Shown here: positions 62,944 through 64,000 of the stretch, piece by piece
Position numbering within the stretch: position 1 is the first letter of the stretch
How the letters are laid out: each line of letters starts with the position of its first letter
Assembly (NCBI GenBank): GCA_963705325.1
Contig: OY970069.1
Location: forward strand, 4,092,001-4,156,000
From: DATARH01 sp963705325
GTDB lineage: Bacteria > Pseudomonadota > Alphaproteobacteria > ATCC43930 > CGMCC-115725
Length of the DNA stretch: 64,000 nucleotides
Direction: 5' to 3'
The notes under the pieces: model-generated
Told to the model about the DNA's origin: nothing
What the model saw: the letters and a program-made list of their open reading frames with translations, nothing else
The model's database searches: none
Translations under genes and position numbers: made by a program

Positions 62944-63396
62944 TCAGATCGCGAAATCGCCGCCTTCGGCGGTCCGGCCGACGACCCCGGCGCGGTGTGC
63001 CCGCGTACACAAATCCTCGAGCGTCAGCGCATCGAGACGGCGCATCGTCTCTTCCTGCAATTCGAGCCACAACGGCCGCAGAACCTCCAGGCCGAGCGCG
63101 CTGCTGGGTGTTTCGATCGGGTCCGCCACGGTTTCGAGCTCGCGCACGGTACGAACGATGTCGCCGATGCTGATCCGGCGCCGCTCGCGCGCCAGGCGAT
63201 AGCCGCCGCTGGGGCCGCGGATGCCGATCAGCACCTTGTGCCGCACCAACTCCTGCAGCACCGGCTCCAGGTAGCGCCGGGGAATTCCCTGACGCGCCGT
63301 GATCTCGGACGAGCGCACCGGCGCGACGCCGCCGTTATAGGCAATGTCGAGCACCGCCTCGATCGCGAAGAGCAGCTTCTTGTTGAGCCGAATCAT
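62944..63396 (-). CDS. Rrf2-family regulator without the Fe-S cysteine triad
   Basis: Winged-helix repressor: MIRLNKKLLFAIEAVLDIAYNGGVAPVRSSEITARQGIPRRYLEPVLQELVRHKVLIGIRGPSGGYRLARERRRISIGDIVRTVREL. IscR, NsrR and RirA have three clustered Cys after the second half. Here only one Cys is present (EDLCTRA), so no cluster is expected. This resembles CymR, the cysteine regulator of Firmicutes, and fits the position before cysK and moeB. A sulfur-sensing role is inferred from context. Confidence 0.87.
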   Translation of the reverse strand: MIRLNKKLLFAIEAVLDIAYNGGVAPVRSSEITARQGIPRRYLEPVLQELVRHKVLIGIRGPSGGYRLARERRRISIGDIVRTVRELETVADPIETPSSALGLEVLRPLWLELQEETMRRLDALTLEDLCTRAHRAGVVGRTAEGGDFAI

Positions 63397-63429
63397 ACCG
63401 CTCGGTCGGCGCCTCCTCGTTTTCGCCGA

Positions 63430-63927
63430 TTAGTTTCGCTGCGACGTGTCGCCGCGGCAAGCGGAAGAAACGCCGGTCGACCCGAAGCCGCCTTCCTGCC
63501 GCTCGCCGCTGATGGAAAAGCTCTCCACCAACGCGAATTCCGGCCGCGCGATGCGAGTGAAGACGAGCTGGGCAATACGGTCTCCGGGCTTAATTTCCAC
63601 TGCCGCGCTTCCCGGCGGGTTGCGGTTCCATACCGAGACCATCAACGGACCTTCGTAGTCCGCATCGATGAGACCGACAGCATTGCCGAGCACCAGGCCC
63701 TGGCGATGTCCCAGGCCCGAGCGAGGCAACACCAATGCGCACCATTCAAGATCGCCGATGCGAACGGCGATGCCGGCCGACACCAGCACCGCTGGCGCCT
63801 GAGCCGCAACCGCGAGCGGCGCCTCAAGGCAGGCGTGGAGATCGAGGCCGGCGGCAAGGCTCGACCCGTAATGCGGGAAACCCCATCCGGCGAGCCGCTT
63901 ATCGAGAATTTTTAGTTCGACCTTCAA
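63430..63927 (-). CDS. dut: Deoxyuridine 5'-triphosphate nucleotidohydrolase
   Basis: Trimeric dUTPase that keeps uracil out of DNA and makes dUMP. Motifs in order: AAGLDLHA, LPRSGLGHRQGLVLGNAVGLIDADYEGPLMVSVWNR (with the catalytic Asp), KPGDRIAQLVF and the C-terminal GGFGSTG lid. 165 residues, slightly long at the C-terminus. Translation starts with TTG 63927 (LKVELKILDKRL, matching the family start). No ATG is available. It follows the probable coaBC gene, a conserved order. Confidence 0.93.
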   Translation of the reverse strand: MKVELKILDKRLAGWGFPHYGSSLAAGLDLHACLEAPLAVAAQAPAVLVSAGIAVRIGDLEWCALVLPRSGLGHRQGLVLGNAVGLIDADYEGPLMVSVWNRNPPGSAAVEIKPGDRIAQLVFTRIARPEFALVESFSISGERQEGGFGSTGVSSACRGDTSQRN

Positions 63928-63948
63928 GGGTGCTGGGCCAATGGGCGC

Positions 63949-64000
63949 TCAGCGCACGCCGAGGGCGGCAGCGATGCGGTCGGCCAGCCGCGCGGCCACA
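63949..64000 (-). CDS. coaBC: Probable phosphopantothenoylcysteine decarboxylase/synthase, last codons
   Basis: The leftward frame VAARLADRIAAALGVR ends with TGA at 63949 and is cut by the right edge. The sequence looks like the C-terminal helix of CoaBC, and coaBC-dut is a conserved neighbour pair in Proteobacteria. Only 16 residues can be seen, so this is a context-based call. Confidence 0.45.
   Translation of the reverse strand, partial: VAARLADRIAAALGVR

Overview
The window is GC-rich, densely packed bacterial chromosome. It reads as an alphaproteobacterium, probably Rhodospirillales-like. The signs are a MucR-type regulator, an Irr regulator with its ICE operator, a Fur paralogue, a TIGR02186-type periplasmic protein, a bactofilin, an OlsB/OlsA-like acyltransferase pair, and the orders tsaB-rimI, miaB-phoH-ybeY-corC-lnt and rimP-nusA-ylxR-infB-rbfA-truB-rpsO-pnp. 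I see no rRNA, tRNA, CRISPR array, prophage or intact insertion sequence.

Layout. 1-610: the 5' end of serC and a small unknown gene, both leftward. 612-893: an AT-rich island with two DnaA-box-like nonamers. 894-9059: a GNAT protein, a luciferase-like monooxygenase, a three-gene 2-oxoacid:ferredoxin oxidoreductase operon with its own flavin/Fe-S partner, and an orphan lipoprotein. 9082-15294: a hydroxyproline epimerase with a small membrane protein (leftward), then a CoA-transferase, a penicillin-acylase family hydrolase and threonine ammonia-lyase (rightward). 15281-21788 (leftward): a CNNM/HlyC protein, rpsD, a small accessory patch (transposase remnant, unknown ORF, Rap1a-like protein, glyoxalase), typA and an adenosine-kinase-like gene. 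22129-25625: bactofilin, nth, DUF2244, an alpha/beta hydrolase and dapB. 25758-32509: murJ, trpS, TauE/SafE, TIGR02186, Usp, nfuA, tsaB and rimI. 32668-43375: mucR, fur, olsB/olsA-like genes, miaB, phoH, ybeY, corC, lnt, an XRE regulator, metK and trmB. 43436-53536: the translation/RNA operon from rimP to pnp, with a DUF4160/DUF2442 pair lodged between infB and rbfA. 53568-57394: a palindromic repeat, a glycerophosphodiesterase, a nitronate-monooxygenase-like protein and a TPR/O-GlcNAc-transferase-like protein. 57495-60517: irr, an Irr box, rubrerythrin, an Fe-S protein and DUF3501, a coherent iron/peroxide module. 60514-64000 (leftward): an SH3-domain protein, moeB, cysK, an Rrf2 regulator, dut and the last codons of a probable coaBC.

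Sequence quality matters here. typA, the DUF2244 gene and pnp are each broken by one extra base, and in all three the repaired sequence would contain GANTC, the CcrM methylation motif. The DUF4160 gene and possibly the Rap1a-like gene look one base short in a G/C run. Essential genes and a shared motif point to systematic sequencing error rather than five real mutations. No single gene set is clearly a new system. The best candidates for follow-up are the oxidoreductase operon, the Irr/rubrerythrin/Fe-S/DUF3501 cluster, the DUF4160/DUF2442 insertion and the AT-rich island near the left end.
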